Part shown: positions 17,562 through 26,112 of the stretch, piece by piece
How positions within the stretch are numbered: position 1 is the stretch's first letter
How the letters are laid out: each line of letters begins with the position of its first letter
Assembly: GCF_001307295.1 (NCBI RefSeq)
Contig: NZ_CP012700.1
Span: 871,001 to 935,000, forward strand
DNA from: Sphingopyxis macrogoltabida
GTDB lineage: Bacteria > Pseudomonadota > Alphaproteobacteria > Sphingomonadales > Sphingomonadaceae
Direction of reading: 5' to 3'
DNA length: 64,000 nucleotides
The notes under the pieces: generated by a model
Seen by the model: only the letters and a program-made list of their open reading frames with translations
Database searches by the model: none
Told to the model about the DNA's origin: nothing
Program-made: the position numbers and the translations under genes

Positions 17562-17599
17562 TGGTCCCCCGCGCTTTTCGTTTTTGGTGCTTGCCGGAG
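17562..17599 (+). promoter_or_regulatory. Degenerate shared motif D, before the PaiB-amidohydrolase operon
   Basis: Forward strand: CTGGTCC (17561-17567), 17 bp, then TGGTGCTTG and a GTGCC shortly after. The spacing equals that of motif B, while the second half differs from TGGATGTTTT. It lies about 105 bp upstream of the PaiB-like start. It is a weaker candidate for control of this operon by the divergent MocR gene. Confidence 0.4.
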
Positions 17600-17694
17600 T
17601 GCCAAGGCTGGGGAACAATCAGCGTATCGGTGCCGGGACCGGTGTGCCCGCAGGCGGGCGATGATTTTCGGTTTCGCATGATTTTTCAGGGGGT

Positions 17695-18297
17695 ATGGTG
17701 GGGCTCTTCGACACATTCGACAATGCCGACGTTCGCGCGCTGGTGGAGCAATATCCGCTCGCCTGGGTGTGCGGCGGGCCGGCAGGCGCGGTCGAGGCAA
17801 GCCTGCTGCCGCTGGTCGGTGTCTTCGATGCGGACGGCCGGCTCGTCGAACTGGTCGGTCACCTGATGCGCTCCAATCCGCTTTTGACGGCGCTGGAGGC
17901 CGACCCGCGCGCGACGATCCTGTTCAAGGGACCCGACGCCTATGTCAGCCCCGAACATGCCGGGCTCAAAAATTGGGGTCCGACCTGGAATTATGCGCAG
18001 CTCAGGATCGGCGCCGAGGTCCGCTTCGATATCGCGCTCACCGAATGGTCGCTCGAACTGCTCGTCGAGGCGATGGAAGCGGAGCGTGCCGAGCCGTGGA
18101 ACGTCGAAGAACTCGGCAAAAGATATCAGGCGATGCTCGGGCATATCATCGGCTTCCGAGCCTCGGTGACCTCGCTGTCGGGCAAGTTCAAGCTGGGGCA
18201 GGACGAAAAGCCGGAAACATTCGCGTCGATCGTGGCGACGCTGCCCGACGCACCGACGACGGCATGGATGCGGCGGTTCAACAAGGGGCGGGAATGA
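17695..18297 (+). CDS. PaiB-like FMN-binding family protein
   Basis: A 200-residue protein with the split-barrel fold of the PaiB family (FMN-binding negative transcriptional regulator). Visible signatures are LPLVGVFDADGRLVELVGHLMRSNP, the AYVSPEHAG segment, PTWNYAQLRIGAEV, and the C-terminal IIGFRASVTSLSGKFKLGQD, which corresponds to the conserved I-x-G-x-K-LSQ region. The founding Bacillus member was described as a repressor of protease genes, but most relatives are probably flavin-dependent enzymes. The ATG at 17695 follows AGGGGG. It heads a tightly coupled operon with two amidohydrolases and ProC (ATGA overlap with the next gene) and is divergent from the MocR gene. Its own role here is uncertain. 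Confidence 0.85.
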   Translation: MVGLFDTFDNADVRALVEQYPLAWVCGGPAGAVEASLLPLVGVFDADGRLVELVGHLMRSNPLLTALEADPRATILFKGPDAYVSPEHAGLKNWGPTWNYAQLRIGAEVRFDIALTEWSLELLVEAMEAERAEPWNVEELGKRYQAMLGHIIGFRASVTSLSGKFKLGQDEKPETFASIVATLPDAPTTAWMRRFNKGRE

Positions 18298-19682
18298 TGA
18301 GGATGCGGCAGCTCGGTCTCTCGGTCATGGTGGGCGCATTGCTGTTCGCAGCGCCGGCAGATGCGCAGCGATCGGCGCCGCTCCCCTGGCAGGAAGATCC
18401 GTATCCGAGCCGCTATCAGGCCCCGGTGGCCAGCGACATGCTGCTCCGCGGCGCTACCATCCTCGATGGCGCCGGGGGGCGCATCGACGGCGGCGACGTC
18501 CTTGTCCGCGGCGGCAAGGTCGCGGCGGTCGGCAAGCAATTGGCGAACCCCGGCGTGCCCGAGGTCGATGCCACCGGCCGCTGGATCACCCCCGGGGTGA
18601 TCGACGTGCACAGCCACGATGGAACCTATGTCCTGCCGCTGACCGAAATCGACAGCGAAGCCTCCGACGTCGCCGAAGTCGCGACACCGAACAGCGCCGA
18701 CACGTGGATCGAGACGGCGGTGAATGCGCAGGACATGGCGTTCGACCGGGCGTTGGCGAACGGAGTGACGACGCTCCAGATCCTCCCCGGATCGACGCCG
18801 ATCTTCGCGGGCCATTCGGTCGTCGTAAAGCCGGTCCGCGCGCCGACCGTGTGGGGCATGAAGGCGGCCGGCGGAATCCAGGGCTTCAAGATGGCGTGCG
18901 GCGAGAATCCGAAGAGCTGGGGCGCCGACGACGACAATGAAGGGCCGACGAGCCGGCAGGGCGTCATCGCCTATATGCGGCAGCAGTTCGCCGACGCGCA
19001 GCGCTACAAGCGCGCGGTCGAGCAGGCGCGCGCCGGAGCGGGGGCGATGCCGCCGCGCGATTTCAAGCTCGAGACGCTGGCCGGCATCCTTGCGGGCGAC
19101 GTCCGCGTCAATCTTCATTGCTATCGCGCCGGCGATATCGCGGCGTCGCTGGGTGTCGCGAAGGAATTCGGCTTTCGCATCGGTGCGATCCATCATGCGA
19201 CCGAAGCGTACAAGATCCCCGGCCTGCTGCGCGAGGCGGGCACCTGCGCGGCGGTATGGGCCGACTGGTGGGGGTTCAAGGTCGAGGCGCAGGACGCGAT
19301 CCGTGCCGAGGCGCCGTTGCTCGAACAGGCGGGGGTGTGCGTGATGATGCATTCGGACTCGCCCGCCGACGGCCAGCGGCTCAACATTGCCGCAGCAAAG
19401 GCGGCCGCTGCCGGCCGCCGCATCGGCGTCGACATCCCGCCCGAACGGATGATCAAATGGACGACAGGTAACCCCGCGAAGCTGCTCGGGCTCGACAAGC
19501 AGGTCGGCACCATCGCGCCGGGATTGCAGGCCGATCTGGTCCTGTGGTCGGGCGACCCGTTCAGCATCTACACGCACGCCGACCTTGTCCTGATCGGCGG
19601 CGCGGTGGCGTGGGATCGCGCGAAGCCGCCGGCGGGGCCGGTTTCGGACTTCGAACTCGGGCGTGGGGGAGCACGGCCGTGA
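18294..19682 (+). CDS. Exported COG1228-type amidohydrolase with intact metal site
   Basis: A 462-residue protein. The ATG at 18294 overlaps the PaiB stop (ATGA); a second ATG follows at 18297. A signal peptide ends near PADAQ (residue 25). Metal ligands are visible: H106-S-H108 in GVIDVHSHDG, the LHCYR and AIHHATE histidines, and MHSDSPAD with the catalytic Asp. The C-terminal LGLDKQVGTIAPGLQADLVLWSGDP is typical of imidazolonepropionase-like enzymes. Some members of this group are known prolidases acting on Xaa-Pro dipeptides. The pyrroline-5-carboxylate reductase gene two positions downstream would fit a proline-related substrate. It overlaps the next amidohydrolase gene by 4 bp and probably works with it. 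Confidence 0.88.
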   Translation: MMRMRQLGLSVMVGALLFAAPADAQRSAPLPWQEDPYPSRYQAPVASDMLLRGATILDGAGGRIDGGDVLVRGGKVAAVGKQLANPGVPEVDATGRWITPGVIDVHSHDGTYVLPLTEIDSEASDVAEVATPNSADTWIETAVNAQDMAFDRALANGVTTLQILPGSTPIFAGHSVVVKPVRAPTVWGMKAAGGIQGFKMACGENPKSWGADDDNEGPTSRQGVIAYMRQQFADAQRYKRAVEQARAGAGAMPPRDFKLETLAGILAGDVRVNLHCYRAGDIAASLGVAKEFGFRIGAIHHATEAYKIPGLLREAGTCAAVWADWWGFKVEAQDAIRAEAPLLEQAGVCVMMHSDSPADGQRLNIAAAKAAAAGRRIGVDIPPERMIKWTTGNPAKLLGLDKQVGTIAPGLQADLVLWSGDPFSIYTHADLVLIGGAVAWDRAKPPAGPVSDFELGRGGARP

Positions 19683-20953
19683 AGATGTTCGTCAGCCTGA
19701 TTGCGCTCACCGTCGCCATGCCCGCCGCGGCGCAGACGCTCGCCGTCACCCATGCCGAGGCGTGGACGATGGAAGGCGACGCGCCGGTGAAGGACGCGAC
19801 GATCGTCATCGAGAACGGCCGTATCGTATCGGTCGCGGCGGGCGGTGCGGCGCCGGCAGACGCGCGCGTCATCGATGCGCACGGCAAGCCGGTGACCCCC
19901 GGCCTCGTCAACGGCGCGACCCAGATCGGCCTCGTCGAGGTCGCGGGCTCATCCGATACCGTCGACACGAGTTCGGCCGACGATCGCAATCCGGGCTATG
20001 ACGTCAGCCGCGCGCTCAACGGCAATTCGACGCTGGTCAGCCTCGCGCGCGCCGACGGTCTGACGCGCGCGCTCGTCTATCCGTCGCCGTCGCGGCGCGC
20101 GCCGTTCAACGGCGAACCCGCCCTCGCGCGGCTTCGCGACGGCGTCGATATCCTCGATGTCGCCAACGTCGGGGTCTATACGGTGATCGGTGGCGGCGCA
20201 TGGGAGCGGATCGGGTCGCGCGCCGCGCAGTGGGACAGTCTTCGCAACGCTCTCACCGAGGCGAAACGCAAAGCCGATGGTCCCCCCGCCGCTGGGGGTA
20301 AGAAGGATCGCAAGCGTCCATCGCCGCCGCCGCGCGGCGGGCCCGGCGGACGCCATGGCGGCGAGGAGCTGCTTGCCGATGTCCTGCGCGGCGAGGTGCC
20401 GCTGGCGATCCAGACGCATCGCGAGTCCGACATCCGTCAGGCGGCGGCGCTTGCCGGGGATTTCGGTATCCGCGTCATTATCGTCGGCGGGGCAGAGGCA
20501 TGGCGCGTCGCCGACCAGCTCGCCGCCGCCAAGGTGGCGGTGATCGTCGACCCGCAGGTCAACCTGCCGTTCAATTTCGACCAGCTCGGCGCGCGGCAGG
20601 ATAATGCGGCGCTGCTCGCCAAAGCCGGTGTCATGGTTGCGGTGGGGCAGGCTGGCGGGGTGATTCACGCCAACTACAATGCCGGCATGGGGCTTCGCGA
20701 GGGGGCGGGGATCGCGGTCGCCAACGGCCTGCCTTATGTGGAGGCGCTGAAGGCCGTCACCGTCAATCCGCTCACCATATGGGGCTGCGGCGGCGGCAGG
20801 CTCACGCCGGGCGCCGACGCCGATCTCGTGATCTGGGACGGCGACCCGCTCGAGCCCTCGACCAACGCGCGCTCGGTGATCGTCGAAGGCCGCGAGACGG
20901 CGATCCGGTCGCGGCAGGACCAGCTCGCCGAGCGGTATCGGGAGGTTCGCTGA
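19679..20953 (+). CDS. Amidohydrolase-like protein lacking the HxH metal motif
   Basis: A 424-residue protein starting at GTG 19679 in a GTGA overlap, with GGGGGAG eight bases upstream. A signal peptide ends near PAAAQ (residue 19). The fold is recognisable from GRIVSVAAGG, KPVTPGLVNGATQIGL and the C-terminal LTPGADADLVIWDGDPLEPS. At residues 80-82, where relatives have His-x-His, it has A-T-Q, although THRESD (ligand His region) remains. A basic Pro/Gly-rich insert lies near residues 195-230. It may be inactive, may bind metal differently, or may form a complex with the intact paralogue encoded upstream. Tandem pairs of this kind in one operon suggest a hetero-oligomer. Confidence 0.83.
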   Translation: MKMFVSLIALTVAMPAAAQTLAVTHAEAWTMEGDAPVKDATIVIENGRIVSVAAGGAAPADARVIDAHGKPVTPGLVNGATQIGLVEVAGSSDTVDTSSADDRNPGYDVSRALNGNSTLVSLARADGLTRALVYPSPSRRAPFNGEPALARLRDGVDILDVANVGVYTVIGGGAWERIGSRAAQWDSLRNALTEAKRKADGPPAAGGKKDRKRPSPPPRGGPGGRHGGEELLADVLRGEVPLAIQTHRESDIRQAAALAGDFGIRVIIVGGAEAWRVADQLAAAKVAVIVDPQVNLPFNFDQLGARQDNAALLAKAGVMVAVGQAGGVIHANYNAGMGLREGAGIAVANGLPYVEALKAVTVNPLTIWGCGGGRLTPGADADLVIWDGDPLEPSTNARSVIVEGRETAIRSRQDQLAERYREVR

Positions 20954-21729
20954 TGACGGTTCTCCTTATCGGTTGCGGACGCATGGGCGGCGCGATGGCG
21001 CGCGGCTGGGTCGGCAGTCGCCGCGTGCTCGTCCACGATCCGCTCGCTGCCGACCTGCCCGACGGAGCCGAGCGCGTCGCATCGCTCGCCGATATCGTGA
21101 TCGACGGACCGCTGTCGGTCGTTCTTGCGATCAAGCCGCAGACGTTCGATGCGGTCGCCGAGGCGCTGCGGCCGCTCGCCGAGCGCGGCGCGCTTTTTCT
21201 CTCGATCATGGCGGGGATCACACTTCAGCGACTGGAAACGGCGCTCGGCACCGGCCGCGTCGTGCGGGCGATGCCGAACACGCCGGCCGCGATTGGCCGG
21301 GGAATCAGCGCGGTGGTACCGGGCCCCGATTTGCGGGTTGAAGATCAGGGGGCGGTCGATAGCCTGCTCGCGCCTGCGGGCGCGGTCGTCTGGCTCGACG
21401 AGGAAGCGCTTATCGATGCCGTAACCGCCGTGTCGGGCAGCGGTCCCGCCTATTTCTTCCGTTTCACTGAAGCGCTCGCGGCCGCCGGAGCAGCGGCGGG
21501 ATTGCCGGCGCCGCTCGCGATGGAACTCGCACGCGCCACCTTCACCGGCGCGGCGGCGCTGGCCGATGCCGATCCGTCGCCGCTGGCGGGGCTCCGCGAA
21601 CAGGTGACCAGCCCCGGCGGGACAACCGCGGCCGGACTGGCGCAGATGGATGCGAAGGAGGCGATCGATCGGCTGCTGCGTGCGGTCGTCGACGCGGCGG
21701 CAACGCGGTCGCGCGAACTTGCGGGTTGA
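20953..21729 (+). CDS. proC: Pyrroline-5-carboxylate reductase
   Basis: A 258-residue cytoplasmic enzyme that reduces pyrroline-5-carboxylate to proline with NAD(P)H. The Rossmann motif LLIGCGRMGGAMARGW is at the N-terminus. The family signatures MPNTPAAIGRGISAV and the C-terminal SGSGPAYFFRFTEAL and LREQVTSPGGTTAAGL are intact. The start ATG overlaps the preceding stop (TGATG), so it is translationally coupled to the amidohydrolase pair. A ProC inside an exported amidohydrolase operon is unusual for the housekeeping enzyme. It may be a catabolic or dedicated copy, or may act on a related cyclic imine. Whether a second proC exists elsewhere cannot be seen here. Confidence 0.93.
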   Translation: MTVLLIGCGRMGGAMARGWVGSRRVLVHDPLAADLPDGAERVASLADIVIDGPLSVVLAIKPQTFDAVAEALRPLAERGALFLSIMAGITLQRLETALGTGRVVRAMPNTPAAIGRGISAVVPGPDLRVEDQGAVDSLLAPAGAVVWLDEEALIDAVTAVSGSGPAYFFRFTEALAAAGAAAGLPAPLAMELARATFTGAAALADADPSPLAGLREQVTSPGGTTAAGLAQMDAKEAIDRLLRAVVDAAATRSRELAG

Positions 21730-21774
21730 TGACGGCGGTCCTTCGGTGACACCGGGCTTGGACGGGGAGGCGAG

Positions 21775-24700
21775 ATGAGGAACATGGTTCGGACGATGTG
21801 CGGGCTCACGGCGGCATTCGCGCTAGCGGTTCCCGCCCTGCATGCCGACGAAGGCGGCGGCCTGCCGATGCAGCCCGCCCGCACGCTCGACTATGAAGTG
21901 TCGAGTGGCACCTTCATGTCGCTCGCCGTCTCGCCCGACGGCAAGACGATCCTCTTCGACATGCTCGGCGAGATTTACGCGATGCCCGCAAAGGGCGGCC
22001 GCGCGGTGCCGGTCACGACCGGCATGGCGTTCGAGGTGCAGCCGACCTTCTCGCCCGACGGAAAATGGATCGCCTATGTCAGCGACCGGTCGGGCGGCGA
22101 CAATGTCTGGATCGCGCGCACCGACGGCAGCGGCGCGCGGCGGATCAGCACCGGCGACGAGGGCGAGGTGCGCACCTCGCCCGAATGGAGCGCCGACGGC
22201 AAGTCGGTCTATGTCAGCCGCTATCGCATCCGAATCGACCGTTACGAACTTTGGCGCCATCCGGTCGACGGATCGCCCGGCGAACTCGTCGCGCCTGCGA
22301 GGCCCGCCGAGGATGCGCCGCGTTCGGCGTGGCAAAGCACGCTCGGCGCCTCGGCGTCGCGCGACGGCAAATATCTTTATTATGCGCGGCAGACCGGCGA
22401 TCTTTCGTTCGACGGACCCGTGTCGTGGACGGTCGTCCGTCGCGACATCGCCACCGGCGCCGAAACGACCGTGATCGAGAGCTCGGGCGGACGCGAAGCC
22501 GGCGGCGAAACCTTTTTCCGCCCGGCGATCTCGCCGGACGGCAAGCTGCTTGCCTATGCGACGCGGCAGATGGCGCGGACAAACCTGCGCGTCCGTGAGC
22601 TGGCGACCGGCATCGACCGCGATCTCGGGCCGGCGCCGCTCGACCTGATGAACGGCGCGGCGTGGCTTGACCTGATCCCGCGCTATGCCTTCACCCCCGA
22701 CAGCAAGGCGGTCCTGATCGCCTATGACGGCAAGATCGAGCGCCGGCCGGTCGACGGCTCGGCGGCATCGCGCATTCCGTTCACCGCGCGGCTCCAGCTT
22801 GCGGTCGGGCCGACGACGCGGATCGCCTTTCGCGAGGAAACGGGCGCGGTGCGCGCGAAATTGCCGCAGGGAACCGCGCCGTCACCCGACGGGGCGCGCG
22901 TCGTCTTTGCCGCGCTCGGCAGCCTCTATGTCCAGCCGCTAGATGGCGGCAAGGCGCTGCGCCTGCCGATCAGCGGCGATCCGGCGTCGCTGCCGGCGTG
23001 GAGCCCCGACGGCAAGCGCCTGACCTATGTGACTTGGAGCGAGACGGCGGGCGGCGCGATCTGGACGATCGCTGCCGACGGATCGGGGGAAGCCGCAAAG
23101 ATCAGCGACATCCCCGCCTTCTATACCCATCCGGCCTTCACCCCCGACGGCCGGTCGATCCTTGCAGTGCGCTCGCCCGCCGCGGCGCGCCAGCATACGA
23201 GCTTCGAGTTCGGGACGATACGGCCTGCCGAACTGGTCGCCCTTCCGGCGCGTGGCGGAACGGCGCGCGTCGTTGCGTCGGGACAGCTCGGCGGCCGCCC
23301 GCATTTCGTCGACGGTCAGGACGGCACCGCCTTTCTGCTCGGTGACACCGGTCTCGTCGCCATCGATCTGGCTTCGGGCGCCCGGCGTTCCGTCGCATCG
23401 GTGAAGGGGCAGGGCTATTATTTCACCGACCAGCTCGCGGCCGCCGATGACATTCGCATCAGCCCCGACGCAAAATGGCTTGCCGCACAGACTAGCGAAC
23501 AGCTTTATGTGATGCCCGTGCCGCCGTCCGAAGGCGGGACGATCGACTTGACGGCGTCCGGCAACCCGGCGCGCAAGGTCACGACGATGGGCGCCGATTT
23601 CTTCGACTGGCGCCGTGACAGCAGCCTGCTCTGGTCGGTCGGCAATTATGTCGAGATATTGCCCGGACCCGGCGCCGCGGCGGCGCCCAAGGACCGGATC
23701 GAACTGGTCGCCGAACTGCCGCGGGCGCGGCCCACGGGTCGCTTGCTGCTGCGCGGCGCCCGCGCGCTCACCATGGCGGACGGCGACCGGGTGATCGACG
23801 ACGCCGATATCCTGATCGAGGGCGACCGGATCGCGGCGATCGGGCCGCGCGGCAGCTTTGAGATTCCGGCCGCAACTCCGACTCGCGAACTCGGTGGCCA
23901 GACGGTGGGGCCCGGCTTCATCGACGACCATGACCATATCGGCGGCGTCCGCCGCAACGTCATCGGCTATGACGAATGGGGGCTGCGGGCGCGGCTGGCC
24001 TTCGGCGTTACGACCTCCTTCGATCCCTCGACGCTGGGCATCGACCAGATCGCCTATCAGGATCTGATTGATACCGGACTGGTCGTGGGGCCACGGCTCC
24101 GCTCCACGGGGCCGGCGCTCTTCTCGAAGGAGCGTTTTACCTCGCTCGATCAGGTGCGCGATGTGCTGCGCCGCTATCGCGACGCCTGGGGGCTGCGCAA
24201 CATCAAGCAATATCGCGGCGAGAGCCGGACGGTGCGTCAGTGGATCGCGATCGCCGCGCGCGAACTCGGCCTGCTGCCGACGACCGAGGGCAGCCTCAAC
24301 CCCAAGCTGATGCTGACCCAGGCCATCGACGGCTATGCCGGCAACGAGCATGCGCTGCCGATCTCGCCGTTCCAGGAGGATGTGCTGACCCTCTACCGGC
24401 TCATGCGGACGAGCTATGTCGCGACTTTGCTCATCGACACCAACGGGCCGTCGGCGCGCCATTATTTTGTCGCCAAATATGACCCGGCGCTCGATGCCAA
24501 GGTCAAGCGCTTCTGGTCGCCGCCGGCGATCGCGCACAAGCTGGCGCATCGCGAATGGAGCTCGCTCGATGCCTCGCGCCTGCCGGCGCTGGCGGCGGAC
24601 GCCGCGCGGCTCGCCGAAAACGGCGCCCTGGTGGGGATAGGGTCGCACGGCGACGACCCCGGTATCGGCTATCATTACGAGCTCGAAGCGCATGCCCTCG

Positions 24701-25002
24701 GCGGCATGAAGCCGATGGCGGTCCTCCATGCCGCGACCGCGGGCGCGGCGGAGACGATCGGCCGCCTCGGCGACATGGGAACGCTCGAACCGGGCAAATA
24801 TGCCGACCTTGTCGTGTTCGAACGCGATCCGCTGGCCGACATCCGTAACACACGGTCGGTCAAGCTGGTGATGCGCGGCGGGCAATTGTTCGATGCCGAT
24901 ACGCTCGATGAACTGTGGCCCGAAGCGCGCAAGTCGCCGCCGAGCTGGTTCGCGGGTGAACAGCGTCCAAGCCATTGGCTGCCGGTGGCGGAAGGGAAAT
25001 AG
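21775..25002 (+). CDS. TolB-like beta-propeller fused to an amidohydrolase
   Basis: A 1075-residue exported protein with a signal peptide (cleaved near ALHADE). Residues 40-620 carry several PD40/TolB-type repeats (FSPDGKWIAYVSDRSGGDNVWI, FTPDGRSILAVRSP, WSPDGKRLTYVTW), which fold into beta-propellers. Residues 660-1060 form an amidohydrolase domain: GDRIAAIGPRG, GFIDDHDHIGG with metal ligands H719 and H721, GSHGDDPG with the catalytic Asp, and LGDMGTLEPGKYADLVVFERDP. Propellers of this kind bind peptides or gate access in the tricorn and DPP families. A periplasmic peptidase-like function on short peptides is therefore likely. It follows proC by 45 bp with GGGGAGG before the ATG and shares the operon. 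Confidence 0.88.
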   Translation: MRNMVRTMCGLTAAFALAVPALHADEGGGLPMQPARTLDYEVSSGTFMSLAVSPDGKTILFDMLGEIYAMPAKGGRAVPVTTGMAFEVQPTFSPDGKWIAYVSDRSGGDNVWIARTDGSGARRISTGDEGEVRTSPEWSADGKSVYVSRYRIRIDRYELWRHPVDGSPGELVAPARPAEDAPRSAWQSTLGASASRDGKYLYYARQTGDLSFDGPVSWTVVRRDIATGAETTVIESSGGREAGGETFFRPAISPDGKLLAYATRQMARTNLRVRELATGIDRDLGPAPLDLMNGAAWLDLIPRYAFTPDSKAVLIAYDGKIERRPVDGSAASRIPFTARLQLAVGPTTRIAFREETGAVRAKLPQGTAPSPDGARVVFAALGSLYVQPLDGGKALRLPISGDPASLPAWSPDGKRLTYVTWSETAGGAIWTIAADGSGEAAKISDIPAFYTHPAFTPDGRSILAVRSPAAARQHTSFEFGTIRPAELVALPARGGTARVVASGQLGGRPHFVDGQDGTAFLLGDTGLVAIDLASGARRSVASVKGQGYYFTDQLAAADDIRISPDAKWLAAQTSEQLYVMPVPPSEGGTIDLTASGNPARKVTTMGADFFDWRRDSSLLWSVGNYVEILPGPGAAAAPKDRIELVAELPRARPTGRLLLRGARALTMADGDRVIDDADILIEGDRIAAIGPRGSFEIPAATPTRELGGQTVGPGFIDDHDHIGGVRRNVIGYDEWGLRARLAFGVTTSFDPSTLGIDQIAYQDLIDTGLVVGPRLRSTGPALFSKERFTSLDQVRDVLRRYRDAWGLRNIKQYRGESRTVRQWIAIAARELGLLPTTEGSLNPKLMLTQAIDGYAGNEHALPISPFQEDVLTLYRLMRTSYVATLLIDTNGPSARHYFVAKYDPALDAKVKRFWSPPAIAHKLAHREWSSLDASRLPALAADAARLAENGALVGIGSHGDDPGIGYHYELEAHALGGMKPMAVLHAATAGAAETIGRLGDMGTLEPGKYADLVVFERDPLADIRNTRSVKLVMRGGQLFDADTLDELWPEARKSPPSWFAGEQRPSHWLPVAEGK

Positions 25003-25006
25003 TGCG

Positions 25007-25951
25007 GTGATCGATCCGGAAATCCAGGCCTTTCTCGATGAAATGAAGCGGCGCTGGGCGGCGCACCCGCCCTTTGGCGACCTCGGCTTTCCCGAACAGC
25101 GCGCCGTGTCCGAAAAGGTGCGGGCGCGCTGGACCGAGGGCGGCCCCGCGATGGCCGAGACGCTCGAACGGACCTTCGATCCCGGGGCGGGCGAACTTCG
25201 CATCCGGGTCTATCGCCCCGCAGGCGCCGCGAGGCCCGCCCCGGCGCTCATTTACCTGCACGGCGGCGGCTTCACGCTCTTCTCGATCGACACGCACGAC
25301 CGGCTGATGCGCGAATATGCGGCGGCGGGCGGGTTCGTGGTGATCGGCGTCGATTATCCGCTGTCGCCCGAACATAAATATCCCGTCGCGCTCGATCGCA
25401 TCGAGGCGCTGTTGCTGTGGCTGAAGGCGCATGGCGGCGAGCTTGGCGTCGATGCGGCGCGGCTCGCGCTCGGCGGCGACAGCGCGGGGGCCAATCTCTC
25501 CTTTGCGACGACGCTTCGCCTTCGCGAGCGCGGCGAAGGCGGCCTCGTGCGGGCGATCCTTGCCAACTACGGCTATTTCACGCCCGAGGTCTCCGATCGC
25601 GCCGAGGAACGCTTCGGCGGTCCGGGTTCGATCATGGATCGCGCCGAGGCGCAGAGCTATTACGTCAATTACCTCGCCGACTGGGACGCGGGCCAGCGCG
25701 ATCCCTTCGCCTGTCCGATCCATGCCGACCTTGCCGGTCTGCCGCCCGTGTTCCTCGTCATCCCCGAATGCGACCTGCTGACCGAACAGTCGCTGGCGAT
25801 GGAAGCGCGGCTCGAGCAGGCGGGCGTCGCGACGATGGCGAAAATCTATGCCGGGGCGACGCACAGCTTCCTCGAGGCGATGTCGGTCGCGGCGGTGGCG
25901 CGCGAAGCGATCCGCGACGGCGCCACCTTCATTCGCGACCGGCTGGGCTGA
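25007..25951 (+). CDS. Alpha/beta hydrolase of the hormone-sensitive lipase family
   Basis: A 314-residue esterase from GTG 25007, five bases after the previous stop and preceded by GGAAGGG. The oxyanion-hole motif YLHGGGFTLFS (about residues 83-93), the nucleophile elbow GGDSAGANL, the acid in PECDLLTEQS and the His in GATHSFLEAM make up a complete catalytic set. These enzymes hydrolyse short-chain esters or acyl groups in the cytoplasm; there is no signal peptide. It is the last gene of the PaiB-amidohydrolase operon and could remove an acyl or ester group from the imported compound. The substrate is not predictable. Confidence 0.9.
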   Translation: MIDPEIQAFLDEMKRRWAAHPPFGDLGFPEQRAVSEKVRARWTEGGPAMAETLERTFDPGAGELRIRVYRPAGAARPAPALIYLHGGGFTLFSIDTHDRLMREYAAAGGFVVIGVDYPLSPEHKYPVALDRIEALLLWLKAHGGELGVDAARLALGGDSAGANLSFATTLRLRERGEGGLVRAILANYGYFTPEVSDRAEERFGGPGSIMDRAEAQSYYVNYLADWDAGQRDPFACPIHADLAGLPPVFLVIPECDLLTEQSLAMEARLEQAGVATMAKIYAGATHSFLEAMSVAAVAREAIRDGATFIRDRLG

Positions 25952-26112
25952 TTTGCCCATCGGCATTAGAAGGTTGCACCATCGCCGTTTCGTGGACGGG
26001 AAACGCTTTATCGCGTAGCGGCGATGCCGGAGCCCACGGACGAGGATGATGCGGATATGAACTTTGCCCCGCTCGGTTTCCCGCGCGATCCGGGCGCGCG
26101 CCCCGCTTCGCT

